From Theristus sp. LFF4_11 (lineage: Eukaryota > Nematoda > Chromadorea > Monhysterida > Xyalidae): DNA of 55,459 nucleotides. Shown piece after piece: positions 1 to 10,030 of this stretch (position 1 is its first letter; each line of letters opens with the position of its first letter). The stretch spans positions 1 to 55,459 of the forward strand of contig JASANC010001207.1 of the NCBI GenBank assembly GCA_030248135.1, given 5' to 3'. The position numbers were made by a program, and so were the translations under genes. Under the pieces are notes generated by a model. It made no database searches, was not told where the DNA came from, and was given only the letters and a program-made list of their open reading frames with translations.

Positions 1-299
1 AAGAAAGAAAAGTCAAATGACTTTTTATTGTTCGAGCGCGCACACAACCAGCACACAAACTGTTTGGGTTGGGTTTGTGCGCTTCACCTGCATATGAAAC
101 GAACAAAAGAAATGACCTCCCGTTTCACCTGAGCTGTGCAACGAATCGCGTTTCGTCGTACAGCACAACATCGTTCGGGGTGGGGTGGTTGTTTGGGTTG
201 GAATGCGAGGGGGGGGGGTGGTGTTGGAGCTGCGGCGGGGTTTGTTTTCTTGAAAAAAAATAAAAAAACAAAAAAAAAAAAAAATTTAGGATGGGGGTG

Positions 300-337
<38 letters not shown>

Positions 338-640
338 CGGGGTGGATTTGAATTGAATGAATTGGAGCTGAATAAAAAAATGACTGAAAAAGTGTTTGTT
401 TGTGTGATTTGAGATGGATTCGAATAAAATTAACTTGGTTGAAACAAAAATGAAGGGATTCGAATGGTGGTTGTGTTGTTGCTTGTTAAGTAGAAAAACG
501 AATGAAATTTGTGAAATGCAACACAACACGCACACGAACTGGGGAAAAAATGAAAAATAAAACTGCTAGCTAAACAAACATATGCATTTGTTCAACTACT
601 GAAAAAAACTAAAAATCGTCGTGCCTGCAGTTCGTACTCG
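1..640. other. Low-complexity flank, no gene seen
   Basis: There is no convincing gene here. Positions 200-345 hold a G-rich run followed by long A runs, and the open frames across them are only homopolymer translations. In a minus-strand retroelement this is where the 3' LTR would lie, but I could not match any block here to the other side of the element near 9982-10700. The homopolymers may also be poorly assembled. Confidence 0.6.
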
Positions 641-3600
641 CGTATACGACTGCAGGCGTTCGAACCTGACTATGTCGGCACGGCGCCGCGCGAGCGCCGT
701 GGCAGCTGACGCGGCGGCGAATCGACGGCATTCGTGCGCACCTTCTCGGGCAGCTTTGCGATGATTTCGCTCGGCATGCGAATCGTCTTCGGTTCAGAGC
801 ACCAGTTGCTTTTGAAACGGTGCTCTTTCTTTCCATCCCAAAAGTAACGATCGGGAATTTGATCGTAGCAATATGACAGCTCTTGCACATTGCACATGAC
901 AAAATTGTCGTCTGGTTTGTGGACAGGGAGCAGGTAAGCTGCTCCTTGTTTCGTCACCAAAACCAGACGGAACGGTCCAAGGAAACACCTGCGAAGTTTC
1001 CTTGTCTGTGCATCTCGCAGCGAATAGCGCCTGAACACCCGATTTCCCTGTCTTACCTTCGGATCGGGTCCCTTGCGCGCGTCGTAATGACGCTTGTTCT
1101 GCTTGTTTTGCTTACGCATGTTTTTGGCAGCTCGCTCGACGGCCTCCTTGTGATTCAGTTGGATGTTCGCTTTCGTGCGCGGATCTTCGTTGATTTCGTC
1201 CGGCAACCGTGCGAAGATGTCGTCACTCGGAAACGGCGGCTCCCTGCCAAACACGAGCATCCACGGCGTGACGCCCGTGGCGCTGTGCACAGACGTGCGG
1301 TAGTTGTACAGCACTCTCGGCAGATGTTCCGACCAATCACTTGGATTTTCTGATTCTTTCGCTAACGAAGCCAGGATCCATTTATGGTTCCGCTCCGTTG
1401 GGTTGCTTTGCGGGTGGTGGGGCGCCGAAAACTTCTGGTGAATTCGACGCCTCTTGCAAAACTCCTCCATTTCCTTGGAGATGAACTGAGGCCCGTTGTC
1501 TGAGATCATCTCAGTCGGCGGACCAAAACGAGCAATATATTCGTCGAGGCAACGAATGCATGTGGCCGTTGTTTGATCAGCGATGATATAGACCTCAGGC
1601 CACTTTGTGAACAGACACGTGATAACAAGCACGTAGTCGTTCTTTGAGCGGTCTTTGCCCACCTTCAGCAAATCTAACGCGATCTTTTTGAAAGGTTGCG
1701 GAATTACCTCGATCGACGTCATCGGATTCTTGAGCTGTCGCGTCTGTCCCTGTCGAGCGGCACAGATTCGACACTGTCGGTGGTGCTCAATCACGTCGCG
1801 TCGCATGTGTCGCCACCAGAAACGTCGTGACAACGAAGCTAGACAGCGGCGCGGACTAAAATGACCTGAGTCCTCGTGCGCTGCGTGCAGCAGGGCACTT
1901 TTGTGATCTTCGGACACGATTATTCGATGCCGTTGATCAAAATCGTCTACCCAGTACACAAGCTGTGTTTTCTCGTCGAGGAACAAACGGTGTTTGTTCT
2001 GCGAGAACCACTGCTGTGTATCAGTGACAATTGCTTCTACACCTTCATTCGACAAGAGTCTTTTTAACTCACGAATGAAATCGTCTTTGTTTTGCGCATT
2101 GCGCACGTCCTGAACCAGTTTCTTGAACGTTTGCTGTTCAGGCGTGTCGGCAGTTGTGTCGCCGCTCATCATCACTGGTGTTGTGAGATAATGCGGCAGC
2201 GAGTACAAATCGTCCGTGTACAGAAAATCGAACTTATCTGTATACGGCAAGTGGACCATTTGTTCGAGCGTGCACGCCAGCTTGTGCTCGATGTGTTTGT
2301 CTGGCGTCAATTGGCCCATGTTCGATTCGATCAGGTGCTTGACGTCGCGGAACGAAGGTGAAGCTGGCAGCCTTGACAGATCGTCGGCGACGGCGTTGTG
2401 TTTGCCTGGGCGGTGCATCATCGTCGGGTTGAACTCCGTCAGCATGAGGCACCATCGTTCGACACGCGTGTTGGTTGACCTGTTCTTCAAAATATACACC
2501 AGCGCGGCGTGGTCAGTGATAATTTCCACTGGCCTTCGCCACACGTACACTTTGAATTGCTGCAAAGACCAGACGACGGCGAGCATTTCTTGCTCCGACG
2601 CCGTATAATTGGCCTCTGCTTTGGTCAGCGAACGACTAACCCACGCGATCGGTCTCACCGCACCATTGTTCTGCTTCTGCTGCAGCGTTGCGCCAATGCC
2701 CACGACTGAACCATCTGATTCGATCGTGAACGGTTTCGTGAAGTCGGGGAAAACCAGGACTTGATCAGAAGTTAGCGCTTCTTTCAAGTCATCGAACGCT
2801 TTTTGTTGATTAGTGCCCCACATGAACTTGACATCCTTGCAGAGCAAGCGGTTCAATGGCTTTGCAATGACTGCAAAGTCTTTGATGAAGCGACGATAGA
2901 AGCCAGCCAAACCAAGAAAACGTCTGACTGCTTGCTGATCGTGCGGAACAGGATGGTGTTTCACCGCTGCAACCAATTTTGGGTTTGGTTTGACACCATC
3001 AGGCGAAATGATGTAGCCCAAGAAAAGGACTTCCTTGATGAAGAACTCACTTTTGTTCGGTGAGAGCTTCAAACCAACTTCTTCAAGCCGGGCGAACAAT
3101 TTCTCTAGCAATTGGAAATGCTCGTCCATCGTCTCACTGACTATCAGTATGTCGTCCAAATAGCAGGAATACCTGGCGTCGTTCAGCGGGTGGAGCACCT
3201 CTTGCATCATTCGCTGGAAGATTCCCGGCGCGTTGACCAAGCCGTACGGCATGCGAGTCCACTCGTAGAGACCAAACGGGCTGTTGAACGCGGCTTTCTC
3301 CTGCGAGTTCGGGTGCATTCGAACCTGCCAGTACCCTGAGTTCAAATCGACCTTACTGAAAACTTTCGGCTTCATGTGTCCCAGTGTGTCTATCAGATCA
3401 GAGCACCGGGGCAACGGATAGGTGTCTTTCACTGTCACTGCGTTCAGTTTGCGGTAGTCACAGCAAAGCCGAACGTCACCATTCGGTTTCCAAACCGGAT
3501 TCAACGGCGAGCACCATGCAGATTTTGATTTCACGATGATGCCCATTCGTTCGAGATGTTCGATCTGCAACTTCACTTTGTCGCGGAATGCGTACTGCAT

Positions 3601-6600
3601 TCGGCGGACAGGTTGTTTGATCGGCCGTGAATCACCGGTATCGATCTCGCATTGCACCAAATCAAAATCGCCAAAATCTGTGTCCAACAGAAAGAATGCG
3701 CGATTGAATTGGCACAGCAGTTCGATCATTTTGGTCTGTTCCTTCCGTGAAAGATCTTTGAACTTTGCTTCAAAGATTTTTCGAATCTCTTTTCGACGGT
3801 AGTCGTCTTCTTCCTGAGCATTCTTGAAGTTCGGAATGCCCTCGGAACGTGCTTTTTCGCCAATGTGCGTGGTAGGATCGGGCGGTTCTTTCACAACTGT
3901 CGTTGTGCGAACCGCATTCATGCAACCATGCAGATCCGCGTCGTTTATCGACCGAACCTGCGGAACAGCAGAGATTTTCCCTTTCCTACCTTGTTTCGGT
4001 CGGTATGCCGGCGACATGAAACCCAGCTCGGTGTTCGAAGCGAGCTTGTACGCGACGTCGCTGGCGTTGTCGATCGTGACTTCGATCTCGCTCGCGTCTT
4101 TGTCGTACGTCGCCATGACCGGCTGGCACTGTGCTGGCATTTCGGACTCGAAGAGCGCGTGTGGCTCGAACAGATACTCCAACCCCTCAGGGTCTTCGGC
4201 TACTGTTTGTGCAAACAGGTCCCTCTCGTCGTCTTTAACGAGTGAGACCTTCGATGGCAAAATTTTGGCTTTCACCTGCGTCGTTTGGTATGGTTCCAAA
4301 AACGCAGTCTGCAGTAAACACACAATACCATCAGGTGGCAGGGGATCTTTTTCCTCCGCCGCCTGGACGGTTTGTTCTGCTTTCAACGCTGGAAGCGACG
4401 GACGTTTCTTCCAGCGCTTCTCAATGATCTCACGCACTTTGTCGAACGTCGCCTTATACTCTGGGACGTCGTTCGGGTCCAACAGCTTCGGGATCGTGAG
4501 CGGCTTTCTGTGCGCCACGATTTCCATGCCTTCGGGTGTTGACTGACCCGTTAACGCGATCAACCCGTTTCGGCCCAACACTGATATTGGACATGTTGGG
4601 CTCGAGAAGAACGTGACATTCATTGGGCCGAATATGCCACACGTGACCTTGGCCGTCACGAAAACACTCATGCGCACATCATTGTAGCTGAAGTCCTTTA
4701 GGACGAGCTCGCAAGCTCCGATGTCGGCCTTTTTGACGGCGCCATTCTCAAGCAACCTTGCCAAGTCCTTTGTGGACAGCGAGTTCATGGAGGCGCCTGT
4801 ATCACTCAAAGCCGTGACGTTATGCTTACCGTTCAACCTGAGTCGCACGTACGCACAACTGCCGACCGCTTCAGCCAACTGGCGCTGTTGTTCGAGGTGT
4901 CGAGCTGTCACTGGTGTCTCGCCCGGGTTGTCACCGAGTGCGTGCAGAGTCATCACATGTGCTGTTCGCGGGTCGTCATCGTCTTCGTCAGATGACGACT
5001 CCAAGTTGTCTGTCGGTTCAGTACCGCGCAGAAACTCCCAGAGCTTTTGTTCTCGCTCTGGTGAGTCAACGTTTGACCTCACAGCTTGTAAGAGCTGTTC
5101 GGGCAACTCACTTTCGTCCCCGTCACCTTGTTCGTCGGCGACGGATTCGTCACTCTGAGGCTCCTGAAACTCCTCCTCCTCCTCGAGGAAGTCGTCGTCA
5201 ACCGCGGTGCGCGTCGTTTGGCCGGCTCTCGTACCACCAGAGCGTTCGGGGCAGCGAGGGAAGTGACCTTTGAGCGCTTTGCAGGAGCGACAGCCCTTCG
5301 GAGGCGGTTTGGTTGCAGACTCCTGAGAGCTAGGAAATTTCTCATTCGGTTTTCTTGACGTCGTCGCGCCTTGATTTGGCGTTTTGGCGTCTTCCTTCTG
5401 TCCATTTCCGTTCGTCTTTTTATAAAACTGGGGTTTGTCCGCAGTCTTATAAAACGGTTTTGTGTTGTTACTCCTCCAGGAGCCAAACGGTCTTTGCGTC
5501 TGGCCACTGAAACGTGTGTTCGTGCGTGGAGCGACGGGCTTACGGAGGATTGGCTGCGTTTGTTTAGGCTCTGGAGCCTTCAGCTTTTCCTCCATTGCGA
5601 ACGTGCACTCCACGCGAATAGCGTGCGACAAAGTCTGATCGAAGTTGGCTCCGGGGCAATTCAATCGAATTTCCCTTTGAATGTACGGCAGGAGCCCACG
5701 AACGAACGCGTATGTCTTTTGACGTTCAGCTTCCTGCGGTTGCCAGTCTGTTGACAAGGGCAGGAAAATTTCGATCATTCTTTGTGCGTATTTTTGCACA
5801 TTCTCGTCGGATTTCTGCTTGCACGCGTCCAGTCTCATTTGCAACTGGTCGCGATGCAGGAACGTGGAAAATGTGACAATCAGGCGATGTCGTACCGCCT
5901 GATACGATGCTTTCTCGCTCTCGGGGATGGCATTGAGCGAGCGGCGCGCCTCACCTCCCAGGTGATTCATGAGATACAGCAACTTCTCCGCGTCCGTGAA
6001 GCGGAGCAGCGCACACGCTGAGTCAAAGTTTTCAAAATATTGCTCAACTGGACCTGATTTGGATCCTGTGTACTGCTTGTAGCTTGTCGCGCGACGGAGA
6101 TACTGCATGGCGAGCGCGTGTTTTTCGAGCGCTTTGAACGCTTCGTCCGGCGTCTGCGGCGTGGGCAGCATGTTGACGAGATTGGTGTAAACCGTCGGCA
6201 CCCCGGTGCTGCGATAGTTCGGATCGTTTTGGATCACCGGTTGTCTACCAGACGTGTCTGGCAGCACTGGCGGATAGTTGTCGGTGTTAACCTGCATTTC
6301 TGCCGTCATGGCATTGAGAAACGGATTAACAGGTCGATAATTTGTTTCCGACTCAAAGAGCGGATCCGCCGTTGGCGCCGCGGGTACTCTGGCATCTGTC
6401 GTCGACGGCTGACTTGCCGGCGCCGACACGTTTGACCCAGATGGCGACGGTGTCGGGTGTTGACTCGTCGACACGACTGGCACCTGTGACACCTGCACGT
6501 GGAGATTCGTGCGCGATGTGCTTGCATCTGCCGGTCGCGTGCCGGATCGTCGCTTGAGATTCTCTAACGCTTGCTGTTCTGCCGTGTATAGCAAAACAGT

Positions 6601-9600
6601 GTCAGCACGTAAGCGCTCCAGGCTCGCCGGTGAGGGTAACCCACCCGGTAACTGTCTTGGGTCGTGCATTTGCACCAAGCTGGACTGCGTTTGTGCCGTC
6701 CGCAAAACCCAAGAACCGGTTTGTTTGATTCCGTGGGTGGCCAGATCAGGTGCTCTGAGCCAGCCACCAGCGTTATCACGCAGTTTGTAGTAGACTCGAT
6801 GCAGTGTGTCAATTTTCAACTCCACCGGTACCTGTGCTGGCGGCATGTAGAGGTCGCGAAGCTCCTGTGGCGTCTCGTGGCCATAGACGGACACGATCGG
6901 CACCATGACGACCAGCGGGTGTGTCGGGCCAACTCGCGGTGTTGTGTTGGTTGGCACCTGTGGTGGCGGCGTCGCTTGCGTTGTCGACGCATTGACATTT
7001 GTGACTGCCGAGCTTGTTGCAGCCACAGTGTTTGCAGTCGTGGCTGGTGTGTTTTGTTGATTGATGCCCGCGTCTGTTGTGTTCGCAGACACGGGTACAT
7101 TGGCAACATGTGCTTCGTACAATGGGTTGTCCGCATGGCTTACGGACGACTCATCGGATTCGATTCGATCCAAGATTTCGAGCATGTGACGCTCGATGGC
7201 TTGTAAGCGATCAGCGTTGGTCTGCCCGGCTTCTTGGATCTGCTGTGAATAGGCTTGCATCACGCGTGCAATCCTATCTGAGATTTGGATGTTCATGGCA
7301 GCAATGTGTTCTTGATTGTCCCTTGTGGACCGATCAATTGCTGCCGTCAAGACATTTGTGTTCGAGTTGGACAGCGTAACAACTTCGCGGTGTTGTCGCT
7401 GTCCGGTTTCAATCAGCAAACCAATATTATGCTCCAGTGACTTCTGGAACATCTCCCCAAGCTTCTGCGTATTTTCGCTAGTAGCCTGGGTTAGTCGATT
7501 CAGTGCCTGGTCTAGGCTGCGAAACGCGGATCGATTGGCATCCGAACTGAACTCAAACCGACCTGACGTACCGTGGTTGGTGTTGTTGTCCGTTGATCGA
7601 AGCGAATTGGCCAGATCCATGTCCGATCGCCCTTGGGTCAACACTGGTGATGGCGCGTGGCGTGCAGTTGTTGGTTGCGGGGCGGTTGACGTTGTTGCCA
7701 CTGCCTCGCTTGGCGGTGCCGCCAATTGCGCCACTTGGCGTTGTCGTTGAGTTTTTAGCGCTTCCGAATAGGCATCCCAAAAGCGTTTGTATGCTTTTTG
7801 GAACGCCGGTTTCACAGCATCCAGACGGCTCAGATTCGGGAGCGTGGTCGTAACCACCTCGAGAATCATCGGGTGTGTATGCGGCGCATCCGCTAGTTGC
7901 TGAACTAGATTATTCAGCTTCCGCGTGATTGCCGCGAGTTTGATTGGCTGGGCGGTGCCAACAATGTCCATCGGCAGACTGTATGGCATCAAAACTGACC
8001 CTTGATGGTCCGTCCGATCGTGTTGCGTCGACGTGCCAGCACCCGGTTCACTGCCCACTGAGTACGCCCTGTGCGAACGACGGCGTACCATTTGTGGCGG
8101 TTGGAGTGGCGGGGGTTGCGGTCGTTCTGGCGTTTCGAGACGAGTCTCGTCGTCGTCGTCGCTTGTTTCACGCTCTAGTCCCAGCATGAACAGGTTACCC
8201 TGTTCGTCTGCCAAGACGCTTTCGTTGGACTGCTCATCCGTGAGCGACAGACTTTGTTTATCCGTCACACACGCCCAATAATCACTTTCATCTGATTCAC
8301 TCGACGAGTCTTTGCAACTCGTCTCGTGACCGTTTTCTTGTTCGTCCGCTCGCATCCGGGCCAACACCAGTTCGCACGTGCTGTGACGAATCGCGTCCTT
8401 GTGCAGGCCGGCGAGTGCGGGTCGTTTGTGCTGCGCAGGCCGACAACCCCAACTGTCGCTGCGGACGAGTTTCTGAAACTTCGGGGATACGAGCTGTCGA
8501 CTCTGTAACAGCTGGCACCCAAGACTGTGACTCAAACTCGTGGGTACCGGCTGTCTGTGCGACACCTGCACCCCATCGGGTTCGTTCGTCACGTTTCGAT
8601 CTGTGGCAGGAATGGTCATGTTTGACGCTCCTGCTTTGTTCTGATGTTCTGAAACATCTGGTCCCGGCTCGAACTCGGCGCTTAGCTTACGCCGTTCGAT
8701 GCCCGTTCCATTTGTCATCTCGTGGCCCTTCACACGTGTTCGTGTGCGGCCACGCTTGTTCTTTCGACGTCGAATTCTGGCGTTCCAGTCGGGAATATAC
8801 TCCCATCTGGACGCACGAACAAGTGGTACAGCTTGTGAACCCATTGGCTCCGTGGTCTCTCGGCTGCCCTGGACTGTCTCCATTTGCGCAGTCGAAATGG
8901 TGTTCTGAACGTTCAGGGGCAACGGTTTTGGCAGATTTGGCACCACTGAGGCCGTCGGCGTGAAATACTGGGTCTGGTTCGTCTGCCTGTCTGTATGGCG
9001 CGGCGGTGAAATTCGCTCTGCGCGCACAGTAACAGGTGAACTTGCCAGATGCACCAAAATCTCTGGCACCTGGTCCACCAGTGGTGACTGTCGATTTGGC
9101 GTGGACGTCGCTACCGGCTCGAAATGCGCGGTGCGGCGTCGGTTTTGGAACAATTGAACTTTTGGAAAGTACTGCGTACCATCCACGTACCTTGCTTTCG
9201 TGCCGTAGACGCGCTCGAATGTGTCGGGCAACGGCACGACGCGACCATCAGGCAGTTGGGTGTGCAGCGCGAAGTCGGTGGCGGCGAGCTCTTTCACCAG
9301 TCGGATGGCCTGCGCGGGTGTGACACTGTCGCACACGACGGTACCCGTCGGTGCAAACCGTTTGTCGTACATGCGTGCTAGACTCAATTCAAAATAGTTC
9401 TGAATCACGTCTAGTTCATCATCCAGTCTGATAATTGGCGCAGCCAACAATTTGCGTACTGCCGCAACAGTCGACTGAGAGACGCGCGTGACACTGTTAC
9501 CTGACAGGTTACTTGCGTACCCGGCATCCGACAAGCACTCGTTGTTTTCGAGTTGTTGTTCGATCTTGTCGATGCCGTAGTGACCGTAGTAGGCGCGAAG

Positions 9601-10030
9601 CACTGCTACGTCGCACTCTGCCTTGTCCGCGTAGATCGGTTTGTCGACGAGCGCGGACACGTGTTGCCTGGACTCGATCTTCTTGAGCCAGGACTTCTTC
9701 GTACCGCTGAACGGTACACAGCGGCGGACCGCTGAACGGTTCAGAATTTGTGACTTCGACCGAACAAACGGATGATCAAGATGGTAGACCTCCATTTGTG
9801 AGGCAGGTGCTCGGCCACCAGTGTCCAGCTCGGGCGTCCGCGCCTCGCGGACAGCTCCACCGGCCTGGCCGCTGGCAGTCAAACATCTGCACCGCATGAG
9901 AGGGCCGCCAGCCTTCTCGTCCGCTTGACTCAAAGGCGGGGCCAACTTCACATAATGCGGATTTCGGTTTCTGTCACCCATTCTTTGTTTAGTAAATGTG
10001 TGACTACTGAGAATAAAACGTTCAAATTAC
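604..10030 (-). mobile_element. Ty3/gypsy LTR retrotransposon, LTRs not resolved
   Basis: This is the element that carries the Gag-Pol frame. The coding part is certain. The outer limits are approximate because I saw no direct-repeat LTR pair, primer-binding site or target-site duplication on either side. Either the LTRs lie further out and are diverged, or they are missing. Confidence 0.6.
670..9981 (-). CDS. Ty3/gypsy-type retrotransposon Gag-Pol polyprotein, intact
   Basis: One uninterrupted 3,103-codon frame encodes a complete LTR-retrotransposon polyprotein. In order: an N-terminal region of about 1,250 residues with a polar coiled-coil-like stretch near 785-945; a capsid-like Gag segment near 1300-1410; a zinc knuckle (C-x2-C-x5-H-x3-C) near 1565; an acidic patch; an aspartic protease with DTGAS near 1727; reverse transcriptase with YLDD near 2274; RNase H with D in ESDGS, E in SEQEM and D in ITDHA from about 2423; an integrase H-H-C-C zinc finger near 2700-2745; and the integrase D, D, E triad (ALDLL, SDNG, PTERN) ending near 2862. 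A GPF-like motif follows. Gag and Pol share one frame, so no frameshift is needed. The intact frame suggests recent activity or selection. The N-terminal extension is unusually long for the family and its role is unknown. Confidence 0.97.
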   Translation of the reverse strand: MGDRNRNPHYVKLAPPLSQADEKAGGPLMRCRCLTASGQAGGAVREARTPELDTGGRAPASQMEVYHLDHPFVRSKSQILNRSAVRRCVPFSGTKKSWLKKIESRQHVSALVDKPIYADKAECDVAVLRAYYGHYGIDKIEQQLENNECLSDAGYASNLSGNSVTRVSQSTVAAVRKLLAAPIIRLDDELDVIQNYFELSLARMYDKRFAPTGTVVCDSVTPAQAIRLVKELAATDFALHTQLPDGRVVPLPDTFERVYGTKARYVDGTQYFPKVQLFQNRRRTAHFEPVATSTPNRQSPLVDQVPEILVHLASSPVTVRAERISPPRHTDRQTNQTQYFTPTASVVPNLPKPLPLNVQNTISTAQMETVQGSRETTEPMGSQAVPLVRASRWEYIPDWNARIRRRKNKRGRTRTRVKGHEMTNGTGIERRKLSAEFEPGPDVSEHQNKAGASNMTIPATDRNVTNEPDGVQVSHRQPVPTSLSHSLGCQLLQSRQLVSPKFQKLVRSDSWGCRPAQHKRPALAGLHKDAIRHSTCELVLARMRADEQENGHETSCKDSSSESDESDYWACVTDKQSLSLTDEQSNESVLADEQGNLFMLGLERETSDDDDETRLETPERPQPPPLQPPQMVRRRSHRAYSVGSEPGAGTSTQHDRTDHQGSVLMPYSLPMDIVGTAQPIKLAAITRKLNNLVQQLADAPHTHPMILEVVTTTLPNLSRLDAVKPAFQKAYKRFWDAYSEALKTQRQRQVAQLAAPPSEAVATTSTAPQPTTARHAPSPVLTQGRSDMDLANSLRSTDNNTNHGTSGRFEFSSDANRSAFRSLDQALNRLTQATSENTQKLGEMFQKSLEHNIGLLIETGQRQHREVVTLSNSNTNVLTAAIDRSTRDNQEHIAAMNIQISDRIARVMQAYSQQIQEAGQTNADRLQAIERHMLEILDRIESDESSVSHADNPLYEAHVANVPVSANTTDAGINQQNTPATTANTVAATSSAVTNVNASTTQATPPPQVPTNTTPRVGPTHPLVVMVPIVSVYGHETPQELRDLYMPPAQVPVELKIDTLHRVYYKLRDNAGGWLRAPDLATHGIKQTGSWVLRTAQTQSSLVQMHDPRQLPGGLPSPASLERLRADTVLLYTAEQQALENLKRRSGTRPADASTSRTNLHVQVSQVPVVSTSQHPTPSPSGSNVSAPASQPSTTDARVPAAPTADPLFESETNYRPVNPFLNAMTAEMQVNTDNYPPVLPDTSGRQPVIQNDPNYRSTGVPTVYTNLVNMLPTPQTPDEAFKALEKHALAMQYLRRATSYKQYTGSKSGPVEQYFENFDSACALLRFTDAEKLLYLMNHLGGEARRSLNAIPESEKASYQAVRHRLIVTFSTFLHRDQLQMRLDACKQKSDENVQKYAQRMIEIFLPLSTDWQPQEAERQKTYAFVRGLLPYIQREIRLNCPGANFDQTLSHAIRVECTFAMEEKLKAPEPKQTQPILRKPVAPRTNTRFSGQTQRPFGSWRSNNTKPFYKTADKPQFYKKTNGNGQKEDAKTPNQGATTSRKPNEKFPSSQESATKPPPKGCRSCKALKGHFPRCPERSGGTRAGQTTRTAVDDDFLEEEEEFQEPQSDESVADEQGDGDESELPEQLLQAVRSNVDSPEREQKLWEFLRGTEPTDNLESSSDEDDDDPRTAHVMTLHALGDNPGETPVTARHLEQQRQLAEAVGSCAYVRLRLNGKHNVTALSDTGASMNSLSTKDLARLLENGAVKKADIGACELVLKDFSYNDVRMSVFVTAKVTCGIFGPMNVTFFSSPTCPISVLGRNGLIALTGQSTPEGMEIVAHRKPLTIPKLLDPNDVPEYKATFDKVREIIEKRWKKRPSLPALKAEQTVQAAEEKDPLPPDGIVCLLQTAFLEPYQTTQVKAKILPSKVSLVKDDERDLFAQTVAEDPEGLEYLFEPHALFESEMPAQCQPVMATYDKDASEIEVTIDNASDVAYKLASNTELGFMSPAYRPKQGRKGKISAVPQVRSINDADLHGCMNAVRTTTVVKEPPDPTTHIGEKARSEGIPNFKNAQEEDDYRRKEIRKIFEAKFKDLSRKEQTKMIELLCQFNRAFFLLDTDFGDFDLVQCEIDTGDSRPIKQPVRRMQYAFRDKVKLQIEHLERMGIIVKSKSAWCSPLNPVWKPNGDVRLCCDYRKLNAVTVKDTYPLPRCSDLIDTLGHMKPKVFSKVDLNSGYWQVRMHPNSQEKAAFNSPFGLYEWTRMPYGLVNAPGIFQRMMQEVLHPLNDARYSCYLDDILIVSETMDEHFQLLEKLFARLEEVGLKLSPNKSEFFIKEVLFLGYIISPDGVKPNPKLVAAVKHHPVPHDQQAVRRFLGLAGFYRRFIKDFAVIAKPLNRLLCKDVKFMWGTNQQKAFDDLKEALTSDQVLVFPDFTKPFTIESDGSVVGIGATLQQKQNNGAVRPIAWVSRSLTKAEANYTASEQEMLAVVWSLQQFKVYVWRRPVEIITDHAALVYILKNRSTNTRVERWCLMLTEFNPTMMHRPGKHNAVADDLSRLPASPSFRDVKHLIESNMGQLTPDKHIEHKLACTLEQMVHLPYTDKFDFLYTDDLYSLPHYLTTPVMMSGDTTADTPEQQTFKKLVQDVRNAQNKDDFIRELKRLLSNEGVEAIVTDTQQWFSQNKHRLFLDEKTQLVYWVDDFDQRHRIIVSEDHKSALLHAAHEDSGHFSPRRCLASLSRRFWWRHMRRDVIEHHRQCRICAARQGQTRQLKNPMTSIEVIPQPFKKIALDLLKVGKDRSKNDYVLVITCLFTKWPEVYIIADQTTATCIRCLDEYIARFGPPTEMISDNGPQFISKEMEEFCKRRRIHQKFSAPHHPQSNPTERNHKWILASLAKESENPSDWSEHLPRVLYNYRTSVHSATGVTPWMLVFGREPPFPSDDIFARLPDEINEDPRTKANIQLNHKEAVERAAKNMRKQNKQNKRHYDARKGPDPKVRQGNRVFRRYSLRDAQTRKLRRCFLGPFRLVLVTKQGAAYLLPVHKPDDNFVMCNVQELSYCYDQIPDRYFWDGKKEHRFKSNWCSEPKTIRMPSEIIAKLPEKVRTNAVDSPPRQLPRRSRGAVPT

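Noticed and set aside
136..535. Lys- or Phe-run open frames
   Set aside because: They are translations of A and T homopolymers.
883..9735. Many open frames of 60-240 codons on both strands opposite the gypsy frame
   Set aside because: They are shadows of one long coding frame and carry no motifs of their own.
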